From positions 186,001-250,000 of the forward strand of contig NZ_JAKGAQ010000003.1 in NCBI RefSeq assembly GCF_021532615.1: a DNA stretch of 64,000 nt, given 5' to 3'. The translations under genes were made by a program, and so were the position numbers. Below, piece by piece: positions 1-8,691 of the stretch. Under the pieces are notes generated by a model that saw nothing but the letters and a program-made list of their open reading frames with translations, was not told the DNA's origin and did no database searches. This stretch comes from Octadecabacter dasysiphoniae. GTDB taxonomy: Bacteria > Pseudomonadota > Alphaproteobacteria > Rhodobacterales > Rhodobacteraceae. Numbering within the stretch: the first letter of the stretch is position 1; each line of letters starts with the position of its first letter.

Positions 1-670
1 CGGGCGCATCAATTCCCGCGTCGCGCAGGATTTGCCCCAGACCGGGCCAGGTATGAAACGCATGGAGTTGGCCGCTATCAAGGACAAGAATTGAGGCTGT
101 CGTCCCGTCCGGCACAACGCTGCGCAGCGTCTCAACCTGATACGTGTAGCGGGCCTTGACCTCGGCGAGTTCCGCTTGGGTTCCGGTGATATCGGCAAGG
201 TAGTCATGGGTGGCAAAGCCCGTGCGTTCTTCGATGTTGATACTGATTGTCGGTGCAATCAGCGACAGTTTTTCGATATCTCCGTTGAACCAATCGCCCC
301 AGTGTCCAACGATAATGAGGTCGGGGTTTACTGCGGCAATTGTCTCATAATCCATAACGTCGTAGTCGCCGATGAAGGCGACGTTATCTGCGGTCTGAAA
401 ATCGACCCCAACGTTGTTCATGCCGCCGCGAATGAATGGCGTGCCGTCGGGTAGGGTTGATCCTGTGGTGCCAACAGGAACAACGCCCAGTTCATAAAGC
501 GGCACGAAAATCGCCTCGTCCACAGTCGTGACGATCCGTTGCGGGGTGGTGGGAATGCAAACGCTGATATTGCGGTCGTCAACAAAAGCACGCTGACCAT
601 CATGACAGTCTGCTGATGCTTGCGTGGCCACCGCAAAAAATGCCGCGCCGGTGATGAGGAGTTGTTTCAT
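1..670 (-). CDS. Siderophore ABC transporter substrate-binding protein (3' end cut by window)
   Basis: Translating the minus strand from the ATG at 668-670 gives MKQLLITGAAFFAVATQASA, a clear Sec signal peptide, followed by a FecB/BtuF-type periplasmic binding fold. Visible family signs are CIPTTPQRIVT near residue 40 and NPDLIIVGHWGDW near residue 120. About 223 residues are inside the window, so the C-terminal lobe is missing. It is the third of three consecutive binding-protein genes behind one importer, about 80 bp downstream of the previous one. It should capture an iron-siderophore complex in the periplasm. The ligand cannot be read from the sequence. Confidence 0.88.
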   Translation of the reverse strand, partial: MKQLLITGAAFFAVATQASADCHDGQRAFVDDRNISVCIPTTPQRIVTTVDEAIFVPLYELGVVPVGTTGSTLPDGTPFIRGGMNNVGVDFQTADNVAFIGDYDVMDYETIAAVNPDLIIVGHWGDWFNGDIEKLSLIAPTISINIEERTGFATHDYLADITGTQAELAEVKARYTYQVETLRSVVPDGTTASILVLDSGQLHAFHTWPGLGQILRDAGIDAP

Positions 671-715
671 AGGCCAAAGTTCCTTGAGGTTCTGGAATGG
701 CTGGGTGGCGCGGTA

Positions 716-728
716 GCTGCCTGACCGG
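716..728. repeat. 13-bp direct repeat, copy 1 (spacer between binding proteins)
   Basis: The 13-mer GCTGCCTGACCGG lies in the spacer upstream of the third binding-protein gene. An identical copy lies at 2818-2830, upstream of the first. Each copy follows a GGGTGGC-like stretch. Together they suggest that a spacer-plus-gene unit was duplicated. Confidence 0.5.
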
Positions 729-751
729 AAGGTTGGTGCTGCTAGGGCTGC

Positions 752-1726
752 TTAACCGTGGGGTGCCCCGCTGGTGGCCACATTGGTGGTGATCATCTGC
801 AACAACATGTTCAGCTGGGTGAAAGAAAACCCGGTCGCATACTCGCGTGGCAACACGATGTAGCGGCCCTCGGTACAGGCCGTCAGGAAGTCACACCAAC
901 CGGGCACGGCGTCGTTCAGGCGTGATGCGGGATCGGCGAGGGTATCGCCGTAGGCGATTGTGTAGGTGTCAAACAGGTAGTCCGCCTCGAGTTCTGGCAG
1001 GATTTCGGCGCTGACCTCTTCGCCCCAAACGACACCACGATCAGCCATGCGCTGACCAACCGTGCCGCGCGCAAACCCCAGATCGGCCAGTACCTTGGTC
1101 AGCCCACCATAACCTGCATAGACTTCGAGTTTGCCGTCCCACCCCTGTATTTTGGAATAGGTGGCACCTTGCACGTGCGGCAATGCAAATCTTGCGCGTT
1201 CTAGGTTTGCTTCATAGATCGCGAGCTGGGCTTCGTACGTGTCGCTGACACCCGCCGCGTCGGCAATTTCGCGCGGAAAGGCCATGGGGCCGGTCGGGGT
1301 ATCAGCAATAAAAACAGTGGGCGCGATGGCTTCGAATTTGTCGCGCGTTTCCATGTCATATTCGCGACCAATGATCAGATCGGGGGTCATCGCGACCATT
1401 GCCTCAAAATCCATCTGGTCCCACGTACCAGCATAACCGATCTGCCCACTGTCGAAATCAAGACCAAAGAGAAGATCAACCGAACGCATGTACAATTGTC
1501 CGTCGTCATCCACGCGGCCATGGCTGCCGACAACCGGGGCGCCCAATTCAACAAGTGTCAGGGTGACGGATTGATCGTGCAACCCGATGATGCGCTGCGC
1601 CTGTTCGGGAATGCAGGTTTCACCGCCTGCATGGGTAAAGGCGCGCTGGCCGTCAGCGCAGTCTAGCGCCAGCGCGGGCGAAGCCGCACAGATCGTCAGG
1701 CATAGGACGGTAAGCTTCGTTTTCAT
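752..1726 (-). CDS. Siderophore ABC transporter substrate-binding protein
   Basis: 324 residues with the signal peptide MKTKLTVLCLTICAASPALA, then a mature FecB-like bilobal fold. The start of the mature protein (DCADGQRAF, then CIPEQAQRI) closely resembles the partial protein at 1-670, so the two are paralogues. The TPDLIIGREYD segment is the usual end of the first lobe. A cysteine pair near residues 278-285 (WCDFLTAC) may form a disulfide. The gene sits 67 bp downstream of another binding-protein gene in the importer operon. The role, periplasmic capture of ferric siderophore, rests on family and context. The ligand is unknown. Confidence 0.88.
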   Translation of the reverse strand: MKTKLTVLCLTICAASPALALDCADGQRAFTHAGGETCIPEQAQRIIGLHDQSVTLTLVELGAPVVGSHGRVDDDGQLYMRSVDLLFGLDFDSGQIGYAGTWDQMDFEAMVAMTPDLIIGREYDMETRDKFEAIAPTVFIADTPTGPMAFPREIADAAGVSDTYEAQLAIYEANLERARFALPHVQGATYSKIQGWDGKLEVYAGYGGLTKVLADLGFARGTVGQRMADRGVVWGEEVSAEILPELEADYLFDTYTIAYGDTLADPASRLNDAVPGWCDFLTACTEGRYIVLPREYATGFSFTQLNMLLQMITTNVATSGAPHG

Positions 1727-1793
1727 GGTGTTTCCTTCGATTACTGTGTCCGCTGGGTTTCGCGAAGGGGGCGCTGCCTTGCTGTGGGGAGGC

Positions 1794-2774
1794 CTATTCT
1801 GCCAAGGGGACGAAATCGCGTTCAGCGATCTGGCTGGTCAGCACCGCGAGCATTGTGTTCAGCCCATCAACCGCGAAGGCCCGCACAAGGCTGCGATCCA
1901 CAATGACAAGTTGGTTATTGCGGGGGGCGTGCAACAAGTCGTCGAACCCGGGAACGTTGCTGCGCCAAACCTCCATTTGATGCGATGGCGGCTGGCCGAA
2001 AAAGCTTTGATGGCTGGAAAAGATAAAATCGGCGTCCAGTTCTTCGACCAATTCAAAGCTCAGGTTGCCGTTGTCAGTCAACATGCCCAGATCAGTGGCC
2101 GTGATCCGGGAAAGCCCAAGATCGTCGGCGACCACGGTAAACGTGCCGTAATCGTCTGCCACATAGATCCCTTCATCGAAGGGGTCTGCGAAAACCACGC
2201 TGACATCCGCCGGATCACCGATGCGATCGGCAAAGACCGCGCGGGTGTTCGCCAGCTTGAACGTGTAAGAAGCCATAAGTCTGTCATGTTCAGCGGTCAT
2301 GCCAACAAGATCGGCCAACGTCGCGAGCCATTCCTTAAGGGGTGGATCAAAGCAAGCTGCGGCGTAGGTCGGGGCGATGGCGGACAGCTGATCATAGTTG
2401 TCCGCAGCCCATGCCGCGATCAGGATCAAATCTGGTTCTAGTGCCGCAATAATTTCGGGGTCAGGTTGGTTGATGAACCCGATATCTACAAGATCCGCAT
2501 CAAATTGCGTGCCATAAAGAGCGGTCGCGCCACGAATGAAGGGCTTGCCGTTGTTAAACCTGTCATCCTGCATGGATCCGGCACCGATCAGTGGCGCGCC
2601 AAGCTCAATCAGCGGGGTGGCAAGGCAGTCAGATCGTGAGACAACGATGCGTTGCGGCGTCACAGGAATTTCGACCACATTGCCAAGGTCATCCGTGACC
2701 GTGCGTGTATCCTGTGCCAGTGCAGACGATGTCACGGCGAAAAGCGTGGCCGTGGCCCAAACAAGGGTTTTCAT
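1794..2774 (-). CDS. Siderophore ABC transporter substrate-binding protein
   Basis: The chosen start at 2774 gives MKTLVWATATLFAVTSSALA, a textbook signal peptide. The longer reading frame from 2810 would bury it behind 12 charged residues. The product is 326 residues of FecB/FepB type, with IPVTPQRIVVSR near residue 40 and EPDLILIAAWAADNYDQ near 115. It is the binding-protein gene closest to the permeases and so perhaps the original partner of this importer. The two downstream copies look like diversified duplicates. It is more distant from the other two than they are from each other. Confidence 0.88.
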   Translation of the reverse strand: MKTLVWATATLFAVTSSALAQDTRTVTDDLGNVVEIPVTPQRIVVSRSDCLATPLIELGAPLIGAGSMQDDRFNNGKPFIRGATALYGTQFDADLVDIGFINQPDPEIIAALEPDLILIAAWAADNYDQLSAIAPTYAAACFDPPLKEWLATLADLVGMTAEHDRLMASYTFKLANTRAVFADRIGDPADVSVVFADPFDEGIYVADDYGTFTVVADDLGLSRITATDLGMLTDNGNLSFELVEELDADFIFSSHQSFFGQPPSHQMEVWRSNVPGFDDLLHAPRNNQLVIVDRSLVRAFAVDGLNTMLAVLTSQIAERDFVPLAE

Positions 2775-2817
2775 AGGTTCATCCTTTGGTGTTTGACCGC
2801 GGGGTGGCATAGATGCT

Positions 2818-2830
2818 GCTGCCTGACCGG
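2818..2830. repeat. 13-bp direct repeat, copy 2 (spacer before first binding protein)
   Basis: Exact second copy of the 13-mer at 716-728. It lies between the stop of the permease ending at 2850 and the start of the binding protein at 2774. Confidence 0.5.
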
Positions 2831-2849
2831 TCTTCTTATGTTGTGTTTT

Positions 2850-3899
2850 TTAAAGCTGCGATCGCGCCTGTGTTCGAAGGATCAGCGCGACAAAGACGGG
2901 CACGCCGATGATCGCGGTGACCAATCCGGCGGGGATTTGGATGGGGGCAAAGGCCGCGCGTCCCGCGAAATCGGCCAGACCAACCAGCAAAGCGCCGGTC
3001 AATCCGGTCAACACCAGATGCATACCGACACCGGAGTGCGCCAAACGGCGGGCCAGATGCGGCGCGACAAGGCCCACGAACCCCAACGCGCCAACGGCGG
3101 CAACCGCCGTGGCGGCCAGTGCCACGGCGAGGATGATCAACCCCCAACGCGCCATCCGCACCCGTATGCCAAGACCCGTGGCCACGTCTTCGCCGAACCG
3201 GATTGCCGACAGCGGGCGTGCGGCTGCCATGAACGCAGGGATCACAAAGAACGCCGTCACTGAAAGCCAGCGCACCTCGTCCCAGCCGACGGAATGAACG
3301 GACCCTGCAAGCCAGCCGAGGGCTGACATAGCGCGGTCTATGTCGCCGTACGTAAGCAAGGCCGATGTAAAAGACGAAATCAGTGCCGCGACGCCGATCC
3401 CCATCAGAATGAAGCGCAGCGTGTCGCCGCCGCGCCGCGATGAGGATGCCAGCAGGATCAATGCGGCCACTGCCAGTGACCCGCCAAAGGCCAGAATGGG
3501 GCGCAGGTAGGACCCCATGCCCGGCGCCAGAATGGTGACTGAAACGACAACCAAAGCGGCGCCTTGGCTGACCCCCACAAGGCTGGGATCGGCCAAAGGA
3601 TTGCGCGTGACGTATTGCAGTGCCGCCCCAGAGAGGGCCAAAAACGCACCCACGAGTAAGGCAACCAAGGTGCGTGGAAAGCGAAATTCCCACACGACAG
3701 TAGACGCAGTGTCAGAGGGTGAATTGCCAAACAATGTCGCCCAGACTTGGGTGCTATCAAGCGGATACGACCCTGTCATCAGGCTCCATGTCAGCACGCC
3801 AATAATTGCAAACGTAAGTCCCAAGCTAACAAGCGCCGCACGGTACGGCACACGCAGTGCCAGCCGCCCGCCAAAACCGATCAGGGTTGTCGTGCTCAT
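2850..3899 (-). CDS. FecCD-family siderophore ABC permease, second subunit
   Basis: Starting at the ATG at 3897-3899, which overlaps the previous permease stop by 4 bp, the product is 349 residues with about ten hydrophobic segments. The FecCD signature is present: RFPRTLVALLVGAFLALSG near residue 65, then TRNPLADPSLVGVSQGA and GALGFVGLVAPHLAR. The frame stays open upstream to 4346 but that extension is within the neighbouring gene and is not hydrophobic. The protein forms the inner-membrane channel with the subunit at 3896-4894 and is driven by the ATPase at 4891-5718. Confidence 0.92.
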   Translation of the reverse strand: MSTTTLIGFGGRLALRVPYRAALVSLGLTFAIIGVLTWSLMTGSYPLDSTQVWATLFGNSPSDTASTVVWEFRFPRTLVALLVGAFLALSGAALQYVTRNPLADPSLVGVSQGAALVVVSVTILAPGMGSYLRPILAFGGSLAVAALILLASSSRRGGDTLRFILMGIGVAALISSFTSALLTYGDIDRAMSALGWLAGSVHSVGWDEVRWLSVTAFFVIPAFMAAARPLSAIRFGEDVATGLGIRVRMARWGLIILAVALAATAVAAVGALGFVGLVAPHLARRLAHSGVGMHLVLTGLTGALLVGLADFAGRAAFAPIQIPAGLVTAIIGVPVFVALILRTQARSQL

Positions 3900-4894
3900 A
3901 GCTTGACCCTTACCAACCAGATGAACATTGGCGCGCCAAGCATCGTGGTGACGATCCCCGTAGAGATTTCGATAGGTGCCAGTACGACACGGGCGGCGAT
4001 ATCGACCAGCGTGACATATCCCGCCCCGACAATCGCCGAGAACGGCACAATCAGGCGGTAGTCCGATCCTACGAACAAGCGCACCAGATGCGGGATGACC
4101 AGCCCGACAAATCCAAGCGGTCCCGCGACCGAGACCGCCGCCGCCGTCAGAACCACGACCGCGCCCAACGCGGCGACCTTGATCTTGAACGTATCGACGC
4201 CCAGCCCAGCCGCTGTTTCTTCGCCCATGGCCAGTGCCGTGATTTGATGGGCGATCAGCAATGCCGCGATCAGACCGCCAATGAACCACGGCAGCGCCCA
4301 CAGGTAGGTAGCCATATCGCGCCCCGCGAGTGAGCCGGACAGCCACACCCGGAAATTGCGAAATGTGTCTTCGTTCAGCAGGATCGCAGCGCTTTCGACT
4401 GCATAAAGAAATCCACCCACTGCGGCCCCCGAAAGGATCAGCGTCAGCGGGGTTGCGCCCCCCGGGGCCGCACTTGCGATTGTCCAGACCAAGACCGCAC
4501 CGATCAAGGCGCCAATCGCCGCGAACAACGGCACATATGCCGTGCCAGCCAGCCCGAACCAGCCAATCCCGATAATGACCGCAAAGGTCGCGCCCGCCAT
4601 CAGGCCCAGAATCCCCGGTTCCGCCAGCGGGTTGCGCGTCACCCCTTGCATCAACGCACCAGCAACCGAAAGGGCAGCGCCAACGCTGAGTGCAAAGATG
4701 GCACGCGGCATCCGCAAATCCCGAACGACCACATGGTCAAACACCCCATCTTGTGGGGCTGTTATGGCCTGCCAAACAGTCCCCAGCGGGATGGCCTTTG
4801 CGCCGACCGAGACGTGCCACAGGAACGCCAGTACGACCCCGCCAAGGCACAGCCAAAATCCGGTGGCGGCACATATGGTGCGTGTCGCGTTCAT
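3896..4894 (-). CDS. FecCD-family siderophore ABC permease, first subunit
   Basis: Chosen start 4894 (MNATRTICAATGFWLCLGG) overlaps the ATPase stop by 4 bp, which points to coupled translation. The upstream Met at 4951 lies inside the ATPase gene. The product is 332 residues and polytopic. FecCD hallmarks are LRMPRAIFALSVGAALSVAG, the TRNPLAEPGILGLMAGA loop and GPLGFVGLVIPHLVR. It pairs with the subunit at 2850-3899 to make the heterodimeric channel of an iron-siderophore importer. Confidence 0.92.
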   Translation of the reverse strand: MNATRTICAATGFWLCLGGVVLAFLWHVSVGAKAIPLGTVWQAITAPQDGVFDHVVVRDLRMPRAIFALSVGAALSVAGALMQGVTRNPLAEPGILGLMAGATFAVIIGIGWFGLAGTAYVPLFAAIGALIGAVLVWTIASAAPGGATPLTLILSGAAVGGFLYAVESAAILLNEDTFRNFRVWLSGSLAGRDMATYLWALPWFIGGLIAALLIAHQITALAMGEETAAGLGVDTFKIKVAALGAVVVLTAAAVSVAGPLGFVGLVIPHLVRLFVGSDYRLIVPFSAIVGAGYVTLVDIAARVVLAPIEISTGIVTTMLGAPMFIWLVRVKL

Positions 4895-5718
4895 TCCGCA
4901 GCAGCCGCAATTATGGGCGTCGCCACATGATTGGATGTGCGTGGCAAACACACCGGGCGGCCTGTTACGGGGTCCGCAATCACATCAGACCGCAGATCGA
5001 AAACTGCGCGCAATTCTTCGGGGCAGATGACCTCTGCGCCGGTTCCTTGCGCAACTATTTCTCCGTCACGCATCATGACGATGCGGTCGGCAAAAGCGGC
5101 GGCAAGGTTCAATTCATGCAGGACAAGAACCATGGTGCGCCCGTCCTCGTGTACAATGCGCGACAACAGCGCCATCAGATCAACCTGCACCTTGAGATCA
5201 AGGAAGGTCGTCGGCTCATCCAGCAACAAAAGCGGCGTATCCTGCGCCAGCACCATGGCCAGCCAGCACCGTTGGCGTTGCCCGCCGGACAGGCTGTGCA
5301 CGGGTCGGTCGGCAAAGTCTTCCAGATCAGTCAGGCGCATCGCGCGCTCCACGGCATCACGGTCACCGGGGGACCATTGGCGAAACAGTGTCTGGTGGGG
5401 GAACCGCCCTTGCGCCACCAGTTCGGTCACGGTCAGGCCTTCGGGGGCAACAGGCCCTTGCGGCAGGATCGCGAGCCGGGTCGCCACGTCGCGTGTGGCA
5501 TAAGACGTCATCGGCTGGCCCTGCAACGTGACGTGGCCGGTCGTGGGTTTCAGGATCCGTGCAAACGCCTTGAGCAAGGTCGATTTCCCGCATCCATTCG
5601 GACCGACAAGCGCCGTGATCTGGCCTGCTGGAATCTCAAGGTCGATGTTCTTGACGACGGTGGTGTCGCCATACCCCACCGAGAGTCCTTTGGCTGTAAG
5701 TGGTGAACTGAGTGTCAT
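4891..5718 (-). CDS. Siderophore ABC transporter ATP-binding protein (FecE/FhuC type)
   Basis: 275 residues from the ATG at 5718. Walker A is GPNGCGKST near residue 39. The Q-loop region reads LAILPQGPVAPEG, the signature is LSGGQRQR, Walker B is PLLLLDEPTTFLD and the H-loop is VLHELNLA. DEPTTFLD is characteristic of the FecE/FhuC/BtuD group. An in-frame extension to 5874 exists but shows no ABC homology. It energises the two permeases immediately downstream. It is first of the six-gene import operon, so iron control probably acts on its upstream region. Confidence 0.93.
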   Translation of the reverse strand: MTLSSPLTAKGLSVGYGDTTVVKNIDLEIPAGQITALVGPNGCGKSTLLKAFARILKPTTGHVTLQGQPMTSYATRDVATRLAILPQGPVAPEGLTVTELVAQGRFPHQTLFRQWSPGDRDAVERAMRLTDLEDFADRPVHSLSGGQRQRCWLAMVLAQDTPLLLLDEPTTFLDLKVQVDLMALLSRIVHEDGRTMVLVLHELNLAAAFADRIVMMRDGEIVAQGTGAEVICPEELRAVFDLRSDVIADPVTGRPVCLPRTSNHVATPIIAAAAE

Positions 5719-5801
5719 GCTGCCGTCCCAACGGTCAAAACGATTTCGCGTCTTTTCCAGAGAGCCAGCAAACCTGTTGCCGTCGCCATGAGGATCGCCA
5801 A
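5715..5801 (-). CDS. Possible small membrane peptide overlapping the ATPase start
   Basis: A short minus-strand frame (TTG at 5801 or ATG at 5789) encodes 24-28 residues: a hydrophobic stretch (LAILMATATGLLALW) followed by a basic KRR, ending in TGA that overlaps the ATPase ATG by 4 bp. The hydrophobic-then-positive pattern is what a single-pass membrane peptide would look like, and the overlap would couple its translation to the ATPase. There is no convincing ribosome-binding site. It could be the tail of a decayed gene or chance. Confidence 0.25.
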   Translation of the reverse strand: MAILMATATGLLALWKRREIVLTVGTAA

Positions 5802-5966
5802 TACGAGGACGATCTTCGCCCCGCGATAGGGGATGCATATAAGTCACAAGCGTGTTCATGTTCGTAAAAGCCACGTGCCCTCGGAAACGGTTAGATTTCC
5901 TCTTTCTGGTGAAGTCACTTTGGCTTGGGCGCGCAAAAACGCGGTAGGAGACCTGCCCTGGCTATA

Positions 5967-5985
5967 CCTGACTTTTATTGTCAGG
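5967..5985. promoter_or_regulatory. Candidate Iron-Rhodo box (TGA-N9-TCA palindrome)
   Basis: The 19-bp sequence CCTGACTTTTATTGTCAGG is a perfect 6-bp inverted repeat around an AT-rich centre. It fits the TGA-N9-TCA pattern described for the Iron-Rhodo box of Rhodobacterales iron regulons. It lies about 250 bp upstream of the importer ATPase on the divergent side and about 130 bp before the CHAT gene, so it could control either. The match is by eye and the distance to the ATPase is long. Confidence 0.45.
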
Positions 5986-6114
5986 AAATTTCAAAGGCAA
6001 GCGGATTGTTTGTTACTGCTGTCCGTTTGCAAAACTTTGCGCCGCAGTGTGCAGCGTCGATATTTGATTGTTTTGTTGGAAACGCTGGGTAGGTCTCTTG
6101 ATATCGCGGGGGGC

Positions 6115-8625
6115 ATGGCATCCTATTTGGAAATGGCCAAGACGGATCAGGATATCGCGGCGCGACTTTTCGCACAGGGGCAAGCGCTGTGGGGAGAGGG
6201 GAAGCCTGCGCAGGCGTTGCCTTGTTTTCGCGACGCTGTGGCTGCGTTGCCCCCTTCGGCATCTGACCAGTTTGTTGTGGATGTGACAGGGTCGTTTGCG
6301 CTGGCGCTGCGCGAGAACGGCGAGTTTGACGCGGCACTGGCGCTGTATCCCGATCTTGAGGCACGATGTTTGGCGGCGGGGCTGGATGCGCGCAAAATCG
6401 GGCGTCAGTGGGCCATCGCGCTTGAGCAAAAGCGGGATTTTGACGGCGCCCGCCTGTTGTATGAAAAATCAAAGCCTGACGTGGATGCGCCGCAGGTTGA
6501 ATGGCTGAAATGGGCGAATGCTATCGGGTTGCTGGATTGGACCGAAGGCCGTTTGACGGATGCGGCCACGCATTTGGCTGCAGCGACGGCTGCGATGCCG
6601 GATGATCCCGAAAAGGCCGCACCCTATTTGGCCGTGCTGGGCAATGACGCACGCTTGGCCCTGCATATGGGCAATTCTGCGCGGGCATATCGGCTGATCA
6701 ACCGGATGGTTGAGATTCGCCAAGCGGTTGATGCGATCCCGTTGCCCAGTGAAACAAGCCTGTTCAAAGCACGTGCAGCCCTTGCCGCGTTGCGGGGGGA
6801 TCATGCGCAAGAGGCCGCAATCCTGCGGGACGGGTTGGATTGGATTGATCAAAATGACCCCGATGAATGGATGCATAAACTTGATCTGGTGGCGCATTAT
6901 GTGGCTGCGGCGCAGCGGACCCGGCCCTCTGATGAGGTTGTTCGCTATTTGACGCAGATGTGCGCCGCAGCCCCCATGGAGCTGGCCTGGATCGGGTCCT
7001 TGATGTTGTCGCAAATCCTGCTGGAACGGGCTGATCTGGACGGTGCGCGCCACAACATCGAACGGGCGGGGGCGTTTCTTGTCGGGGATGGCACGGCGCA
7101 AAGTGAGGCGGAGATTGTCGCCACCCTTGCAGCACTGGCGCACTTTGCGGGCAAGCCTGACGCGGCGGTTTTTCTAGGCAAATTGGCGCTGAAATATCTG
7201 GCGCTGTTGATCCATGATCTGGACGATGATGCGTTGCGCAGTGCCATTGAAGAAAGCGAAAAGCTGTTGGACCTCACGACGGCCGATTTGCGCAGTGCTG
7301 GGCGGTTTCAGGAGGTCATGGTGCTGCGCAATTTCTTTGATCGCGTGCGCCGATACGCGTTGTTGTCGCGCAGGCCGATGGCGGAGGCACTGGCCCACCA
7401 ACCCGTGCCCTTTGACGCCGCAGAATTGAAGATGGAACAGCAATGGCTCGCGTGGCGACAAGACCTTGCCCAGATGCGCGCAGCACAGGGCACCGCGCCG
7501 CTTCTGGCGCGCATGTCGCAGGTTGTTGACGGGCTTTTGGCATTTGAAACTACCGCGCGGCACACAGGGCAGGTGGCAACGTTGCCGCCCCCTTTACGCG
7601 GACGTATCCGGCTAAGCTTTGTGCCGGCTGGGGACATTTGCGAATTGCATGTTCAAGGGCACGACTACAGCCGGGTTGAGCGGATTGATATGACACCAGC
7701 CACCTTCAACAGAACTGTCGCCGATCTGCGGGACGCGGTGTCAGACCCGGTTGCATGGCGTGACCCCGCGCAGGTTTTGTACGGCCATTTGATAACGCCG
7801 ATTGCGGATGAGTTGGACCACGCGGAGTGTCTTGAGATTGAGGCATCGGGCGCGCTCGGGATGATCCCGATCGGGATTTTGAGCGATGGTGTGACCTGTT
7901 TGGTTGAACGCATCGCTGTTCGGTATGTGATCGATGTGGCCCCTGTTCGTGTGGATGGTGCAGCGCGGCGCGGGTTGGTTCAGTTCAACGCCTTTGCACG
8001 TGAGCCTAATGAGATGCCTGTACTGGCGCCCGAGTCTGACGATGGTATGATGTGGCCTATAACTTTTGCCTCTGGTGCGGACTTTACACGTGGCCGCGCC
8101 GTGGACCTGTTGGGAACCAAACCCGCCTATGTGTCCCTTGCCACGCACCTTGAAACGGAACCGGCGCGTCCGGATTTAGCGGCCTTGCAGTTGGGGGATG
8201 AGACGCATTTGTACCTGACGGATTTTGCGCGCGATGATTTTGATATGAACGGCGTGCGTGTTGCATTGGTCGCGGCGTGTTCTTCGGGGGTTGATGATGT
8301 CACACTGGCGCACAACACGTCGCTTGCGGCTTTGGTGTTGGAAAAGGGCGCGCAGTGTTTTGTCGGAACGCTTTGGGATATTTCCAGTTCTGTCGCGGAT
8401 GCGTTTATTGCGCAGTTCTGGCAGGCGCTGCGGGATGACCCGACCCATGATCCGGTGCATGTTCTCAAAATGCTTCAGTCGGGTGCGGCGGGCAAGGCTG
8501 ATCCGGTCGGCGCGGCACAAAACAGAACGGGTGGCATCGGCAGCCCTGCGCCCGAAGTGGCCCCCGTCAGTTGGGCCGCATTTGCGGTGTTTGAGAAGTG
8601 CAACCCGCCGCAACCAGCGGACTGA
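6115..8625 (+). CDS. TPR-like repeat protein with C-terminal CHAT (caspase-like) protease domain
   Basis: 836 residues from the ATG at 6115, preceded by a G-run. The frame is open back to 5833, but that stretch is basic and unlike the rest. Residues 1 to about 500 are alanine-rich helical repeats of TPR type (for example QALWGEGKPAQALPCFRDA). From about 560 a CHAT domain follows. Its catalytic dyad is visible as His678 in SLATHLE and Cys722 in VAACSSGV, with the typical later motifs QCFVGTLWD and SWAAFAVFE. There is no signal peptide or membrane segment, so it should be a cytoplasmic cysteine protease whose target is recognised by the helical repeats. It is followed after 66 bp by a DUF4384-like gene. 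CHAT proteins often act in defence or regulated-proteolysis modules; a link to the envelope operon downstream is inferred from proximity. Confidence 0.88.
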   Translation: MASYLEMAKTDQDIAARLFAQGQALWGEGKPAQALPCFRDAVAALPPSASDQFVVDVTGSFALALRENGEFDAALALYPDLEARCLAAGLDARKIGRQWAIALEQKRDFDGARLLYEKSKPDVDAPQVEWLKWANAIGLLDWTEGRLTDAATHLAAATAAMPDDPEKAAPYLAVLGNDARLALHMGNSARAYRLINRMVEIRQAVDAIPLPSETSLFKARAALAALRGDHAQEAAILRDGLDWIDQNDPDEWMHKLDLVAHYVAAAQRTRPSDEVVRYLTQMCAAAPMELAWIGSLMLSQILLERADLDGARHNIERAGAFLVGDGTAQSEAEIVATLAALAHFAGKPDAAVFLGKLALKYLALLIHDLDDDALRSAIEESEKLLDLTTADLRSAGRFQEVMVLRNFFDRVRRYALLSRRPMAEALAHQPVPFDAAELKMEQQWLAWRQDLAQMRAAQGTAPLLARMSQVVDGLLAFETTARHTGQVATLPPPLRGRIRLSFVPAGDICELHVQGHDYSRVERIDMTPATFNRTVADLRDAVSDPVAWRDPAQVLYGHLITPIADELDHAECLEIEASGALGMIPIGILSDGVTCLVERIAVRYVIDVAPVRVDGAARRGLVQFNAFAREPNEMPVLAPESDDGMMWPITFASGADFTRGRAVDLLGTKPAYVSLATHLETEPARPDLAALQLGDETHLYLTDFARDDFDMNGVRVALVAACSSGVDDVTLAHNTSLAALVLEKGAQCFVGTLWDISSSVADAFIAQFWQALRDDPTHDPVHVLKMLQSGAAGKADPVGAAQNRTGGIGSPAPEVAPVSWAAFAVFEKCNPPQPAD

Positions 8626-8691
8626 ACGGATACCTTTGATCCTGATACGTGGTGCAAAACATGTGGGGCAAAATGCGAGAAGGGTTTCAAT

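Noticed and set aside
1587..2441. Long plus-strand frame of 284 codons
   Set aside because: It is antisense to two clear binding-protein genes with signal peptides and has no family resemblance.
3900..4346. N-terminal extension of the FecCD permease frame
   Set aside because: It lies within the neighbouring permease gene; the ATG at 3899 starts the normal family length.
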